64,000 nt of DNA from Prunus persica (Eukaryota; Streptophyta; Magnoliopsida; Rosales; Rosaceae), in NCBI RefSeq assembly GCF_000346465.2, contig NC_034012.1, positions 1,575,134 through 1,639,133 on the forward strand, read 5' to 3'. The notes beneath the pieces were generated by a model that saw only the letters and a list, made by a program, of their open reading frames with translations, did no database searches and was not told where the DNA came from. Positions 1 through 11,009 of the stretch are shown one piece after another. How positions within the stretch are numbered: the first letter of the stretch is position 1; every line of letters begins with the position of its first letter. The translations under genes and the position numbers were made by a program.

Positions 1-1863
1 CAAGCTGCAGAGCTTTCATGGTGGAGAAGAAGATGGAGATGTTGGGGATTTGGGTGGCGTCTTCAGGATGTGGGAAGGCGAAGTCCTTGATTGCCTCGAC
101 GACCGTCGTATTGCTCTCGAATCCCTTTGGTCCGTACCTCTCTCTCACTCGTCTCCTTTTTCATAGCGATTCCGTTTGGCTTCCTGGAAAATGTTTCCCG
201 GAATTCTTCTCCCTGGGAAAAAGTTTTAATTTTGGGTGTAAAGGCGAATTTTTTTATTCAGGTTCAAAACTTGACTAACTGGGGAGCCAAAAAAATTTGC
301 CCTTTATTCTTTTTTTACTTTCGAATCATTTTTATTTGTCCAGTTTCTTTTCTGATGATACATATTTTCTGTCTGTCGTTGATTTATAGAAGTAGTCAAA
401 GAAATGTGAATCGGTCAATGTTTTGTCATTGGCTGTTTAACTCAGTCGCTAGACTGTTGAAGACGGCATTCCGTTTTTATTTTTATCTTCAGAATGGGAA
501 TTTCTTATTTACTCGTTGTTGGACTAATCTTTTACTTATGTTCGCCGCATATTTTGATGTTGCAGTTGCCCGTGCTATAGATTTGGGAAGAACATGAGTC
601 GAGCTGGTTTTGGTCCTTGTTCGTTGCAGGTTTATCATCTTTTTCTTCTCTTTTTATCTTTTGGTCAAGTGCGCAAAAGTCAAAATGTTAGCTATGGAAG
701 TGAGAAATTGAAAATGTTCTATCTTTTCACATCGTTTTGATTCTAAGATTGTTTTTTTCCCCCACAATCAAGGCTGTTTTAGGTAGATTCTGAATTTCGG
801 GATATTATTTTGCAGGGAACTCTTCATTTGATTCTTGCTGTTCTCGTCATTCTCAACTGCGTTGCCTTCATTGTTACCAAGAAGCAATGCTTTATATATT
901 TGGCCGTTGCTTTCACCATTTCACTAGGAACATATTTGGGGTACTTCCGTACACAGATGAAAAAGAAATTTAACATCAGGGTAAGCTTTCTTTCTTTGTC
1001 CGTCATCGTGTGTGGTTCCTTACTAACTGATAATTTTTGGTTTACCGTGAATCAGTAGTTTTCTTTTCTTCGTCTAATATTAGTATTTGCCTCATGTTGT
1101 CTATTCATATTTTTAATCCTGTACTCTTCTGCATTAAAGTTGCTCTTTCTTTTTAATTCCAATTATAAGGTTTAAATCGTATAACTCGAATGGTTATTCA
1201 AGGGTGCAAAAGCTACATGCTATAGAAAAATAGAGAAAATTTGGGTGTGGTTGGGTAGAGGGATTGCATTTTCTATTATTGTAGAGAGGGTGCTATTGCT
1301 ATATGATTGACCATTGGCAAGTGTAATGTTATGAATCCATGCATTCTTAGGAAAGAAGATAGTTCCATGTGAATCTACTAATTACGTACCTTCCTGGTAT
1401 TTATGATATGACTGCGATAAAGTTTTCACAATCTTTTAACTTATGCCTTTTGTTGGTTATCTTTCATGGTTATACTTGAATTACACTAACATTGTTGTGG
1501 GAAATGTTATTATTTTCAGGGTAGTGATAGTTCCTTGGATGATTGCATCTACCATCTTATCTGCCCATGCTGTGCATTATGTCAGGTGATTATCCTTGCG
1601 GAACCTATGCCTACAAGATAGTTGCCAAAAGTTAAAAGTAGACATAGGGCTTAATTTTGATTAAGCTTCTTATTCCTGAAAACTTATAGATAGTCTTGAA
1701 ATGTGAACAGGAATCCAGAACATTGGAGATGAACAATGTCCAAGATGGCACCTGGCATGGTCGGGGTGATACAATATACATAGGTAGCCTTGGAGAAGGG
1801 GGAAAGTCGATCTTTGAGCTACAACCGCCTCCAATTGTGTCAATCAAATCCCCTGACCCCTGA
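1..1863 (+). CDS. PLAC8-domain protein, 5' partial
   Basis: Five exons can be joined in frame: 1..129 (gene continues upstream), 566..629, 816..980, 1520..1585 and 1711..1863, all with GT-AG borders; the stop is TGA at 1861. The exon 1/2 junction rebuilds the cysteine cluster CCPCYRFGKNM, which opens the PLAC8 domain. It is followed by a hydrophobic segment (GTLHLILAVLVILNCVAF), a second hydrophobic stretch, and the closing cluster CPCCALCQESRTLE, where PLAC8 proteins typically have a CxxCxxCQE-R element. The acidic N-terminal part (HGGEEDGDVGD) lies before the domain. Plant PLAC8 proteins are small membrane-associated proteins linked to organ size (cell number regulators) and metal or calcium transport, but this one has a long C-terminal tail ending SIKSPDP and resembles the less studied plant members. 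Membrane location is inferred from the hydrophobic segments. The true start lies outside the window. Confidence 0.88.
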
Positions 1864-3782
1864 AGCTTGTAAAAGAGCACAGGTTGTTGTGAATATTGAT
1901 GAGTTTAATAAGCTGGGCATTTACCATTCCAGAAAGTGGCTACAGCTATGATTGGAAGTTGACTTTCGGTTTGATTTCTTCCCCGAGGAAGGGTTATCTG
2001 CGTTATGGAATGCCGGCATTTTGCATTCAGGATTTTGCTGTGGTTGCCACTGGGAAGTAGAGCTCCTTTGAGTTTCCCGCTCCACCTTTGTGATTGCTGT
2101 GTTTTCAGCTATGGAAGGTGATCTGCTCTGGAAGAATATTTGATGAGGAAGATTTCATTGATCTACGTGCATGATGATAACCGTGTATTTGTACATTTTA
2201 CGGGGTTTCTCAGATTGATCCCCATTCTCTAGATTTTTTATTTTTTTGTAATGTTGTTTAGGTGTAGAACATGTTATCATTATTGTTATCGCTGATCAAT
2301 GAAATGCTGATTATATTCCTCATCACAACATTTCCCAAATTAAACTATATTTTGGTGGGCGCTAATTATTATTAGGGGAGAATGTAATTGATTGGAACAG
2401 TTAACAAGGAATGGCCAAGCCCAGACCATAGGATAATAAAACCCATGTTGGGCCTACTCATAGCTTAAAAATTCCTTAATATACTTTGAACAAGTATGCA
2501 ATCCAATAATTTGCATCTAATATGCAAAACGAAGAAGTGTAATATATGTAAAGTAGAAATGGCAATCCATTTTAAGATGGTTAGTGCATTATTACATTAT
2601 TAAATAGTCAATGAAATTGAGAAACTTCATAATTATATCAGCATGTGTTACACGCCCAATTTTTCATTTTACTAATAACTTCTTCGAAACATCGATTTCT
2701 ACTTCGACGAAAATCAGAATATAATTGTTAATAAATTTAAAATTAGACCTCAATGTCCGCTAAAATCTAAATCAAAGGATTAGAATTATATTGCTGCTGG
2801 TTATTTAATTTAAATTTGATGTAGCTACACCATTATATAATAGACTAATAGCCGCATTATATATATATATATATATATTTAGTATGTTGATCATGTGCAA
2901 GTAGTAATCGATCCCTCGTGTTTTAGACTGATGAAGTTCAAACTTGATGTACTGTTTGTCATCTTGTACAATTGTCTTTGTATATTACTTTCTACGCCAC
3001 ACTTGTAACCCTCTCTATAAATTATAATTAATTTAATTTAATTAGGCCTCCTAAAGCGTGAGCTAACTACCAATCAAATATTAAGAATATTACTCTGATT
3101 TTTTTATGAAATGAATTTTTATTGTGATGAAACTTCAAAGATAAGGATTGCACGTAAATGCTATATCAAAATGAACATGCATGCTTTTGCTGACTAAAGA
3201 AGATACTTAAGGAAGCTAAGCTGAACAATTTTGACCACTGTTCCATCTAAAAGAAAAGATATAATGCTCAACAAATATTACCTGAATTTTATTTTCTAAT
3301 TTATTCTGACTAATAATAATAATACTAATTAATTAACAGCTTAACCCATCTTTCCATTGTCAAATAAATTAATGCTCCTCTCAGAGTCTTAATTAATTAT
3401 ATGTGGGAATGGGATATGGATATGGTGGTGTGATGGTAACAGCATTTACTTTTGGAAGGAAGTTGACAGGATTGACTTTGTAATATTTGCTTGTATAGTC
3501 AAACTAATAAAATAAAAATTCAGCACTGAATGAATGTCATCAAAACAAATATTAAGTGGTATATTGAAGGGACCCTTCTGCTTGCTCATCTTCTTTGAAA
3601 AACTTCCTAATTATTGGAGAATTTGGACTTTGTTGACATGTTTTACATATGCAGCTAGGCACATGTGGTCATAAATTTATTTGGGCACATTCAAGACATA
3701 AGAAGAATTGAGTGCAGAGGCTCAGAAACCAACTTGGGAAAACTAATTGATTCAGAGATAGAAAGATAGATTGGTGTAGAAG
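1864..3782. other. PLAC8 3' UTR and intergenic/MYB upstream region
   Basis: No coding gene is seen here. The first about 450 bases are probably the 3' UTR of the PLAC8 gene, and an AATGAAATG-type polyadenylation context occurs near 2300. The rest is AT-rich intergenic DNA leading to the MYB start at 3783. It contains a TA dinucleotide run (2857..2879) and several TTGAC W-box-like cores between 3225 and 3480, which are too common to interpret. Confidence 0.5.
2857..2879. repeat. (TA)n microsatellite
   Basis: A perfect TA dinucleotide run of about 11 units in the intergenic region upstream of the MYB gene. Confidence 0.85.
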
Positions 3783-4802
3783 ATGGTGAAGAGTCAGCAG
3801 TGTGAGAAGGAAGCTGTGAAGAAAGGGCCATGGAGCCCTGATGAGGATCACAAGTTGATAGCTTACATTCAGAGATATGGTATTTGGAATTGGAGTCAGA
3901 TGCCAAAACCTGCTGGTATGAAACTATGAAGCCATTCAGAGGTTTCTTTTCCTTTCATTTTGGTACTTAGTTTCTGTTTGTTTTTGGGGTTCAAGTTGAT
4001 GTCAATGATAATAGTCTGCCATGTTTCAGGTCTGGCAAGGTCTGGGAAAAGTTGTAGGCTTCGTTGGGTGAATTACTTGAGGCCGGATATTAAGAGCGGA
4101 AGCTTCAACAAGGAGGAAGAGGAGGCCATACTCAAGTTGCATGAAACAATGGGAAATAGGTAAGTATAACTATCTACCAGTTAAAACTTATGAGTTTGCA
4201 TTAAAAACTTCATGAAAGAATAAGCATGCAAGTTTCAGTTTTGGAGGGACTGGAAATCCATGTTCCGATTAATCAATTTGTGTAGTTTCATCCATTTTTC
4301 TTTTCTTTCTAGATGGTCTGCTATTGCTGCAACACTTCCTGGAAGAACAGACAATGAAATTAAAAATTACTGGCACACCCACTTGAAAAAACGGTTCAAG
4401 GCGACTGAACCAGTACAAGAAGCACAAGTGTTCAATGACAAGAAGAAGTTTTCTGAAACTGAACTCTTTCTTCTGGGTGAAGCTCCAAAGGCATCAAAGT
4501 TGGAGACAATTTCAACTTCATCAAGCTCTGGTCCTGTTCATGGTGATCATAATAAAGACCAGATTGCAGAGCAGAACATTTGTGCATCTGAAACATTTGG
4601 TGAACAACAAAGTTTGTGGGCAGAGTCACACATTGTGCAGGATTCTGAGGCAATATTTAAAGATCCTGGATTCACATTATCCAATCCTCCAACTCAGAGT
4701 TGGCTGCAAGAGCCCATATTCCCTTCTGGTTCATCATACAATGATGCCTCCAATGATTATTGGGTTAATTTATCAATGCAGGCTGAAATAGATGGAATCT
4801 GA
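3783..4802 (+). CDS. R2R3-MYB transcription factor (MYB13/14/15-like)
   Basis: Three exons, 3783..3915, 4030..4159 and 4313..4802, encode a 250-residue protein; the two introns sit at the positions usual for plant R2R3-MYBs. R2 (about 13-63) has regularly spaced W17, W37 and W57. R3 (about 66-114) has F70 in place of the first Trp, then W89 and W108, as is usual in plants. The R3 end reads [18 protein letters not shown]. The bHLH-interaction signature ([DE]Lx2[RK]x3Lx6Lx3R) is not present in R3, so it is probably not a bHLH-partner MYB. The C-terminal half is Ser/Gln/acid-rich without a repressor EAR motif that I can see; it ends [14 protein letters not shown]. The DNA-binding domain looks closest to the subgroup 2 stress MYBs (MYB13/14/15), but the N-terminus ([17 protein letters not shown]) is divergent, so the subgroup is tentative. 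A nuclear DNA-binding regulator. Confidence 0.93.
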
Positions 4803-5039
4803 AAATGGTATCTTTGCCAATAGTTAGGAGTTTGTTTCAACTTTGGAACCAATGGGAATTGTATGTCTTGCCATTTCATGTCAATTTCAATCCAATGCCT
4901 TCTAATGATAGTATAAAGGTTAGGGTTGGTTACAAATTACAATGGAGGAAACCTTGTTGGATGAATGGACAAAATGTTTGTTCAAATTAGGATCAGGAAG
5001 AGAGGCTGAAAAATTGGAAAAAAAAATGAAGAAAATATT

Positions 5040-5113
5040 TGCTTTCATTGAGAGTCGAACTCAAGACCTCCCGCTTACTAAACGGGTGCTCTAACCAACT
5101 GAGCTATGAAAGC
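5040..5113 (-). tRNA. trnT-AGU: tRNA-Thr (anticodon AGT)
   Basis: On the minus strand a full cloverleaf folds: acceptor GCTTTCA/TGAAAGC, D arm GCTC/GAGC with an AGTTGGTTA loop, anticodon stem CCCGT/GCGGG with loop TTAGTAA (anticodon AGT), a five-base variable loop, T arm TTGAG/CTCAA with loop TTCGACT, and an A discriminator. There is no intron and no encoded CCA. The A-box (D arm) and B-box (GTTCGACTC) for RNA polymerase III are intact. It lies about 240 bases downstream of the MYB gene, on the opposite strand. Confidence 0.96.
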
Positions 5114-5337
5114 TTGGTTGATAAGCACATGTAACTCTAACTATTTAATCGTATATAAAACGCAGCCGGAGGTGGCAGAGCTGCAGAGGGCATTCATGTC
5201 CTATCCTCCCCGCTGGATTGAATTGATGACTGAAACTGAAATCTAAAACCCACTAACGGAATTTTTTGCAGTATTCAATTCCATTTGAGATTTTGTTTGT
5301 TTTCTTGAGCCACGTCTTTGTCTACTCTCAGTTCCGA

Positions 5338-5610
5338 CGAAAACTTGAACCTTGAGAGCGTCAGCGAAACCGCCATGGTTACGTTCTAAAACAGAGCGAG
5401 GGTTTTTACAATAACCTGGGTATTAAGGTTTCTCTGGTTGTTTATAACTCCAGTTTTGGGGTGTTACATTACCACCAAGCTTCGTCGTGTTCCCTGCAAA
5501 TGAGGTTATAAAGAAGAGGTCTTTAATGGCAAAAAAGAGGGTCGAGCAAATTGCTGATGGATCCAGAAAAACTACAGACTAGAATAAGGAACGACCCTTA
5601 TCCAATTTTT
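5338..5610. repeat. Left copy of a direct duplication flanking palindromic satellite A
   Basis: This about 270-base stretch recurs at 6201..6480 with only scattered differences. Both copies share the series TTGAACCTTGAGAGCGTC, AGCGAAACCGCCATGG, a pyrimidine-rich stretch, and a short reading frame starting MAKKRVEQIAD that stops after about 18-19 codons. The satellite block 5611..6184 lies between the copies. The look is that of a captured 5' UTR plus first coding codons of a gene I cannot name. Confidence 0.8.
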
Positions 5611-6184
5611 AGTACAGCCGCGCGGCGATACTAGCTAAATATATTCGAATATTTAATAATATAGCCGCGCGGCTATACGCTATGAATATATTCGAATATT
5701 TAACAGTATAGCCGCGCGGCTATACTCTATGAATATATTCGAATATTTAAACGTATAGCCGCGCGGCTATACTCTACGAATATATTCGAATATTTAAACG
5801 TATAGCCGCGCGGCTATACTATCTGAATATATTCGAATTAATATATTGGAATATTTTAATAGTATAGCCGCACGGCCATCCTCCCTGAATATATTCGAAT
5901 ATTTAATAACATAGCAGCGGCTATACTCTCTAATATATTGGAATATTTTAATAGTATAGCCGCGCGGCTATACTCTCTGAATATATTCGAATATTTAATA
6001 GTATAGCCGCGCGGCTATACTCTCTACTATATTGGAATGTTTTAATCGGATATACTCGTTAAATATATTTCTAATATTTAATAGTATAGCCGTACGGCGA
6101 TACCCTTTAAATATATTTGAATATTTAATAGTATAGCCGCGCGGCTATACCCTTTTATATACTCGAATATTTTATAGTATAGCG
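5611..6184. repeat. Palindromic satellite block A (about 48-bp units)
   Basis: About twelve units of roughly 45-60 bases. Each carries the palindrome GTATAGCCGCGCGGCTATAC (or a variant in the two central bases) alternating with a second, AT-rich palindrome (AATATATTCGAATATT). Some units are degraded (near 5912 and 6048). The block ends within a half-palindrome, where AGTATAG runs straight into the flanking duplicated sequence AGCGAAACCGCC. Confidence 0.93.
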
Positions 6185-6200
6185 AAACCGCCACGGTTTA

Positions 6201-6480
6201 CGAAAATTTGAACCTTGAGAGCGTCAGCGAAACTGCCATGGTTTACGTTCTAAAACAGAGCAAGGGTTTTTACAATAGCCTGGCTTTTAAGGTTTCTCTA
6301 GTTGTTTATAACACCAGTTTTGGTGTGTTACATTACCATCAAGCTGCGTCGTGTTCCCTGCAAATGAGGTTATAAAGAAGAGGTCTTTAATGGCAAAAAA
6401 GAGGGTCGAGCAAATTGCTGATGTTGGGTCCAGAAAAACCGCAGACTAGAGTAGGAAACGACCCTTATCCAGATTTTTTC
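6201..6480. repeat. Right copy of the direct duplication flanking satellite A
   Basis: The second copy of the sequence at 5338..5610. It is preceded by a small extra copy of AGCGAAACCGCCACGG at 6181, so the flank itself carries a partial about 46-bp tandem duplication at the junction with the satellite. Confidence 0.8.
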
Positions 6481-7315
6481 AAATTGGTCTTTTCCAAGTT
6501 GAGGAATGTGAAAATTCTGTGTCTTTGACTTGCAAGGTGGTGGCACAACACAACAGGGCTGAGCTGAGCTGAGCATTGAAGCAAATGACACTCCATTTGA
6601 GCTCTCAGGGCTCACCTTATTCATTTGTCCAGTTGGTCGTCCACGTGGCAGCTTAACTGTATGCCATGTGGACTGTCACTTTCTAAGGCGTATCACCCAA
6701 CCCATCATAAAGCTCATAGCTTTTTAAGATAGTATATCTCTTCTCTTAATCAGGTCTTAAATGTATGCTTTTGATTTGGTGTGGCTTTTCTTCATTGCCA
6801 AGGTTGCCAAATGCCTCTGGTTAATGAGCACATTATATATGCTTGTACTTGATGCAGCTTTGCGGGTTGTGGTGAAGAGACTTTAATTACAGTTGAGTCC
6901 TCTCATGGCGCAGTCAGAAGTGAGGAGTGAGAAGTATCACACCAACTAGATCAACAAGAAAGCAGACTCTCAGTAGTCTTTTGTTATCTTTCGTCTTTAT
7001 CAAATCAGGTATCTTTCTTCTTTATATTAATAATTTTGTGCTTTATCCCCTGCTTCAATTATTATTTTGTTCTTGCTTTCTTTCTTTCCAACTTGCCAAT
7101 CTTGTCTCTAGTTGATGATAGTTTAATCACCTCATTAGCTACCAATAATTTAAACAGAGGCTGTCATGCAACCATTTGTTCTATCAGTCAATGTTCAGCT
7201 AGTATTATGTTAAGTAAACTTGGATTATATTTGTTTTGCTTTTAATCTTTAGAACTTTAAAATTTCTCTTCAGAGGTTTGAAGTAAAAGAGAGTTCAGGG
7301 AGCCAAAGAGAGGAT
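6481..7315. other. Intergenic region, upstream part of a duplicated DUF4220 segment
   Basis: No intact gene is seen. The stretch 6920-7010 (GAGAAGTATCACACCAACTA and following) resembles sequence about 900 bases upstream of the intact DUF4220 gene (11840-11900). The duplicated segment therefore probably included upstream or 5' UTR DNA as well as the coding part. Confidence 0.4.
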
Positions 7316-7588
7316 ATGGATACGGTTTCGACCATGAATCCTATTCCTAAAAGTGTCAAGAATCTAGGGGAAAAGTGGAACCTCCGAGGTTTTATCCTCT
7401 TAAGCTATACGTGTGCAGACCATTTTAATACTTTGTGTACCTTTTAGAAAGCGATCGCCAAACGTATGGGTAATCTTGAGCAAAGGTGGAGAGCTTGTCA
7501 CTTTTGTTTGGTTGTTGATGGTGGCATAAGGGAGCAGTTCCAAATAAATGAGGGCCATGCTAGAGCAAAACTCATGGTGGGGAAGTGA
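7316..7588 (+). pseudogene. DUF4220/DUF594 pseudogene, internally deleted
   Basis: The first part aligns with the N-terminus of the intact gene at 12772 (MNPIPKSVKNLGEKWNLRGF compared with INPIPTSVKKLWERWNLRSF). The last part aligns with its final about 40 codons (sharing SKGGELVTFVWLL and INEGHARAKL), through to a stop. About 1.9 kb of the coding region is missing between them, joined near GGTAATCTT/GAGCAAAGG. A one-base insertion in the N-terminal part (GCTATACGTGTGCAGACC compared with a sequence one base shorter in the parent) causes a frameshift and a TAG stop. The 3' flank also matches the 3' flank of the intact gene (TGTATTGGATAGAACTATTT), so this is a genomic duplicate with a deletion, not a retrocopy. 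Confidence 0.88.
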
Positions 7589-8457
7589 AGGAGAATTGTA
7601 TTGGATAGAACTATTTGGAGTTCATTTTAGTTATCATATGAATATTTTCTCATGAGACACTTTTACTGAATCCTAAATAAGTGAACGAAATATTAGTGAT
7701 CTGCATCTGCTTGGAAAAATACACTTCTTATCATCTGCTTCCTGGTAAAAATGAGACTGTTAAGAAGATAATGACACTACTAATAAATACAACAGAGAAA
7801 GACAAGACTCCTTTTCTTTTCTTTTCTTTTAACACAACAATTGACTAAACCATTGACTAAACCATATGTTTCCCTCAAGAACCTTGTGGAGCAATATATT
7901 TCTTCTCAAGTATGGAACTTTATATCCTCTACTTTCCGATTCCGAAAATAGAACTTAGAGTTTGAAATACAACTCAGTTATACAAGTGCAAAGAATTACA
8001 CCAAACAGGGGAAAGCTTTTTTAATCAGAAAGATTTAAGTAAGATACCAATATCACAGTGACTCGAAGCAATCTATCAATCAGAACTTGAAGGAACTAGG
8101 ATGCTACTACTAACTTGTAGACCTTGCGGCTTTTGGTGTTGTGGAACAAGCAGTCACAGCATACCATGTTATTCCGAACTACATGCGTATGTCAAACCAT
8201 TTATCCAACATTTTTGAAACTCCATGAACATGTGAATCTTAACATATGCATGTCGAACATTTTGAATCTCCATTAGCATGGGAATGTTTTCCTCTAGTTT
8301 AGAAGCTAGTTTTTACCTACTTTTGGACAAATTGGGAGCACAGTAGTGCATTTCCCCTCTTGTTACTCATCTAACAGAGTGCTGGGGTTAGGGATTTGGG
8401 GATTTTGCAACATGGCCTCAATCGCAGTTGGCCTGAAATCGTCATTTCCTATCCATC
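7589..8457. other. Duplicated 3' flank and intergenic DNA
   Basis: 7589-7850 matches the 3' flank of the DUF4220 gene at 14932-15430 (polyA-type 3' region, then GAGAAAGACAAGACTCC and CAATTGACTAAACC). The remainder has no gene that I recognise. Just before satellite B there is a short open stretch from 8412 starting MASIAVGLKSSFPIHQY, which looks like a plastid transit-peptide start but continues into the satellite. Confidence 0.45.
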
Positions 8458-8791
8458 AATATGTATTTGAATATTTTAAGTGTAGCCGATCGGCTATACA
8501 CTTTAAATATATTCGAATATTCTACGGGTACAGCGGCGCGGCTATACGCTCTAAATATATTCGAATATTTAATAGTATAGCCATGTGGCTATACGCTTTA
8601 ATATATTGGAATATTTAAATAGTATAGCCGTGCGACTAATAAAAAATTCGAATACGAGTATAGCCGTCCGGCTATACTATTTAAATATATTTAAATATTT
8701 TAATAGTAAAGCCGGACGGCTATACTCGTATTCGAATTTTTTATTAGTATAGCCGCGCGGCTATACTCTTAAATATATTCGAATATTTCAA
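8458..8791. repeat. Palindromic satellite block B with a nested 114-base inverted repeat
   Basis: About seven copies of the TATAGCC/GGCTATA palindrome with central pairs AT, GC, TG, TC, GA and CG, separated by ATATTCGAATATT-type sequence. Within it, 8635..8748 forms a near-perfect large hairpin: the left arm from 8635 (ACTAATAAAAAATTCGAATA) is matched by the reverse complement of the right arm ending at 8748. The small palindromes are nested inside the arms. Confidence 0.92.
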
Positions 8792-9059
8792 CAGCTAACT
8801 CGGATCAAATAAGCATTAACTTTTTAAGTTGGAAAGATTACCAAAACAGCTTACTCTACATGAGAACTAATGCCTAACATCTTCAGGACACATGGCTCTT
8901 TTGCTTAACTTTAATCATAAATAATCATGGCAAGGCGATGCATATATTCCAGTTGGGAATATCAAGAAAATATAGGCCAAACCAATTCAAATATCACACC
9001 AAAGAGTGAAATACAGTGTCAAGGAATAGCAGAAGCATATTTAAGAGTACGGAAAATAC

Positions 9060-10311
9060 CTAGTAACAAACTAAAACATTGAAAATGATCAATCTCTCCC
9101 TGAGGTCCACCAGCACTGTTAAATCAGCCAAAAATATGAAGAAAAACATGGAGTTCGTGAGAAAACAATTCACAATTCATTGTCGCTTAATGAAAGTATA
9201 AAAGAAACTAGTTAGCATGTTGTTGTCTTTGTAAACATACACAACATAAACTTTCTCCAAAGAGGTAGACAACCAATAAGGTATTCCAAGGATGCCAAAA
9301 ATTGAAAACTTGAAGGTCGAACATACTCCAGATTCTTCACTTAGTTTCAAAATCCTCTATCCAACTTCAAATTACATGCATTGAAATGAGTAATTGAGTA
9401 TTATAGACAAAGTACAAAACAAACTCACTTGAAGTGAAAAAAAACATAATCCAGTCAAAATTCACAAAGTTTTATGTGATTCTGCAAAAGTGATCAGCGA
9501 AGATAATAGACCAGCATATGGAAGCCTCTCTGGTGAACAGACAGCATTCGTCTGCTGTTGCAACCAATCATGTGGCATATGTTTTAACAGGGTTACTTTT
9601 TCTATGATCTGAGGTCCACAGACCTCCAAAATCTCCGGGAACCCTTTTAAATTCTGATGTTTAGACTCAATAGAATGTAATATAAACAAAGTGTCAAAAA
9701 GGTTTTTTTTTTAAAACAAACAAACCTTTGACTACTTCTTTTATGTCCCCTGAAGCCAAATTTAGAATCCATCTCTAATAAGCACTAAATGTTCATTCCT
9801 AATAACATGATGATGAATGAAAAAACAAGTGAAACACATTTCACTCAAATGGAGTACCACTTAAAATTTAAAGACAAGTGACCACGGATTATTGGTTAGG
9901 AAACAATAGCACTTGAAGGGTTTGTTTTAGCTTGGGTTTATAATGAAGAGACTATCGTCAATGGATTTGATCAGACGCCAAGGAAACATTAGGATTGTAA
10001 ATCAAATTCTTCAGACCTTGTATTACTTCTCAAACCTAGACTCAGACCTTGTATTACTTCTCAAACCAGCCTCCCCATATCAGCTTTCCTGATGGCATGA
10101 TTCTTATTAGATAGAGACCCACACACGTAAACTGGAAAGTTACAAAACTATGCAAAATAGCCCCAGCATCATAATCACATATCACAACTAACAACTTACA
10201 AGTCAACGCATACCTCTGAATCAACAAAATATAGGCAATCCTCATCGGCAATATAAATGCCAACTTGGCGGATTCAAAATTTCCATCCTCGAAACCTAAG
10301 GAGGAACCAAT
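9060..10311 (-). pseudogene. Exon-like coding remnants of an unrecognised gene
   Basis: Three minus-strand segments look like exons: 10214..10311 (IGSSLGFEDGNFESAKLAF..., with AG before and GT after), about 9463..9690 (containing FPEILEVCGPQIIEKVTLLK and LITFAESHKTL, then a stop) and 9060..9115 (AGGPQGEIDHFQCFSLLLG, with AG/GT borders). I do not recognise the family. The segments between them are AT-rich and contain stops, and I could not join the three exons in one consistent phase, so a decayed or captured gene fragment is more likely than a live gene. A 27-base direct repeat (GACCTTGTATTACTTCTC...) lies at 10013..10066. Confidence 0.28.
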
Positions 10312-10402
10312 CTGACACACAAACAATGGAAGTCCAAACTTGAGCTTGAAATTATTTCTGTAATTTATTTTTCAAAAAGTTCAAGCAAACAGAAGACAGA
10401 AT

Positions 10403-10685
10403 ACTATCGAATATTTTAATCGTATAGCCGTACGGCTATACTTTTGAATATATTTGAATCTTTAATAGTATAGCCGCGCGGCTATACTCTTCGAATATAT
10501 TTGAATCTTTTAATAGTATAGCCGCACGGCTATACTCTTTAAATATGTTCGAATATTTTAATAATATAGCCGTGCGGCTATACTCTTTGAATATATCCGA
10601 ATATTTTAATAAGGCTATAATATTGGAATATTTTAATAGTATAGCCGTGCGGCTATACACTGTAAATATATTCGAATATTTATTA
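10403..10685. repeat. Palindromic satellite block C
   Basis: Five clear units with TATAGCCGNNCGGCTATA cores (central pairs TA, CG, CA, TG, TG) alternate with AATATATTYGAATATTTTAA-like palindromic spacers; one unit near 10610 has lost its GC core. The short reading frames in this block on both strands (YSRTAILLKYSN-like) are only translations of the repeat. Confidence 0.93.
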
Positions 10686-10780
10686 GGAGAGATTTTGCAG
10701 ATTAATAGTTTTCGAGACGAGAGAAACAGACATGCGACCCTTTTAAATTACTTATCTGTTTCTGCAGATTAATAGTTTCA

Positions 10781-10854
10781 GTTGGCGTAAAGGTTAGGCA
10801 TCCTGGTGTTAATGAGTCGATTAGGAGAGATTTTGTTATAATCAACCTGGTAGA
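10781..10854 (+). pseudogene. Captured fragment of the ABC1 kinase gene (VKVRHPGV region)
   Basis: GTAAAGGTTAGGCATCCTGG and the following about 50 bases match, with a few changes, the minus-strand ABC1 kinase coding sequence at about 56890..56960 (VAVKVRHPGVGESIRRDFVIINLV). Here the fragment is in plus orientation, about 100 bases right of satellite C, and is flanked by short repeats (GCAGATTAATAGTTT at about 10697 and 10765; TTAGGAGAGATTTTG at about 10683 and inside the fragment). Confidence 0.85.
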
Positions 10855-11009
10855 TTTTGTTAAATTCAGGAAAAAATAAGAATCTATTATAAAAAATATA
10901 TATTAAAAAAACACCCAGAACCGCCTAGCACCTAGGCCCTTTTTAAAAAAAAAAAAAAAATTATATTATTATTTCTGATGACTCAGTCGCCTTTAATTTG
11001 TGTTGATAC

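Noticed and set aside
91..597. 168-codon open frame on the plus strand at the left end
   Set aside because: It runs through the PLAC8 intron and reads its exons in another frame; the spliced PLAC8 frame explains the region.
5040..6480. Interpretation of the duplicated 270-base flanks as true LTRs
   Set aside because: They lack TG...CA ends, a primer-binding site, a polypurine tract and coding capacity; kept only as a direct duplication.
5611..8791. Possible CRISPR-like array (regular palindromic repeats with spacers)
   Set aside because: A plant nuclear context, with repetitive AT palindromes as spacers in place of unique sequences, and no cas-like genes. Not a CRISPR array.
10436..10772. 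Frames with AILLKYSN or FEYFNNIAVRLY repeats on both strands
   Set aside because: The same reason: translation of satellite C on either strand, ending at the block edge.
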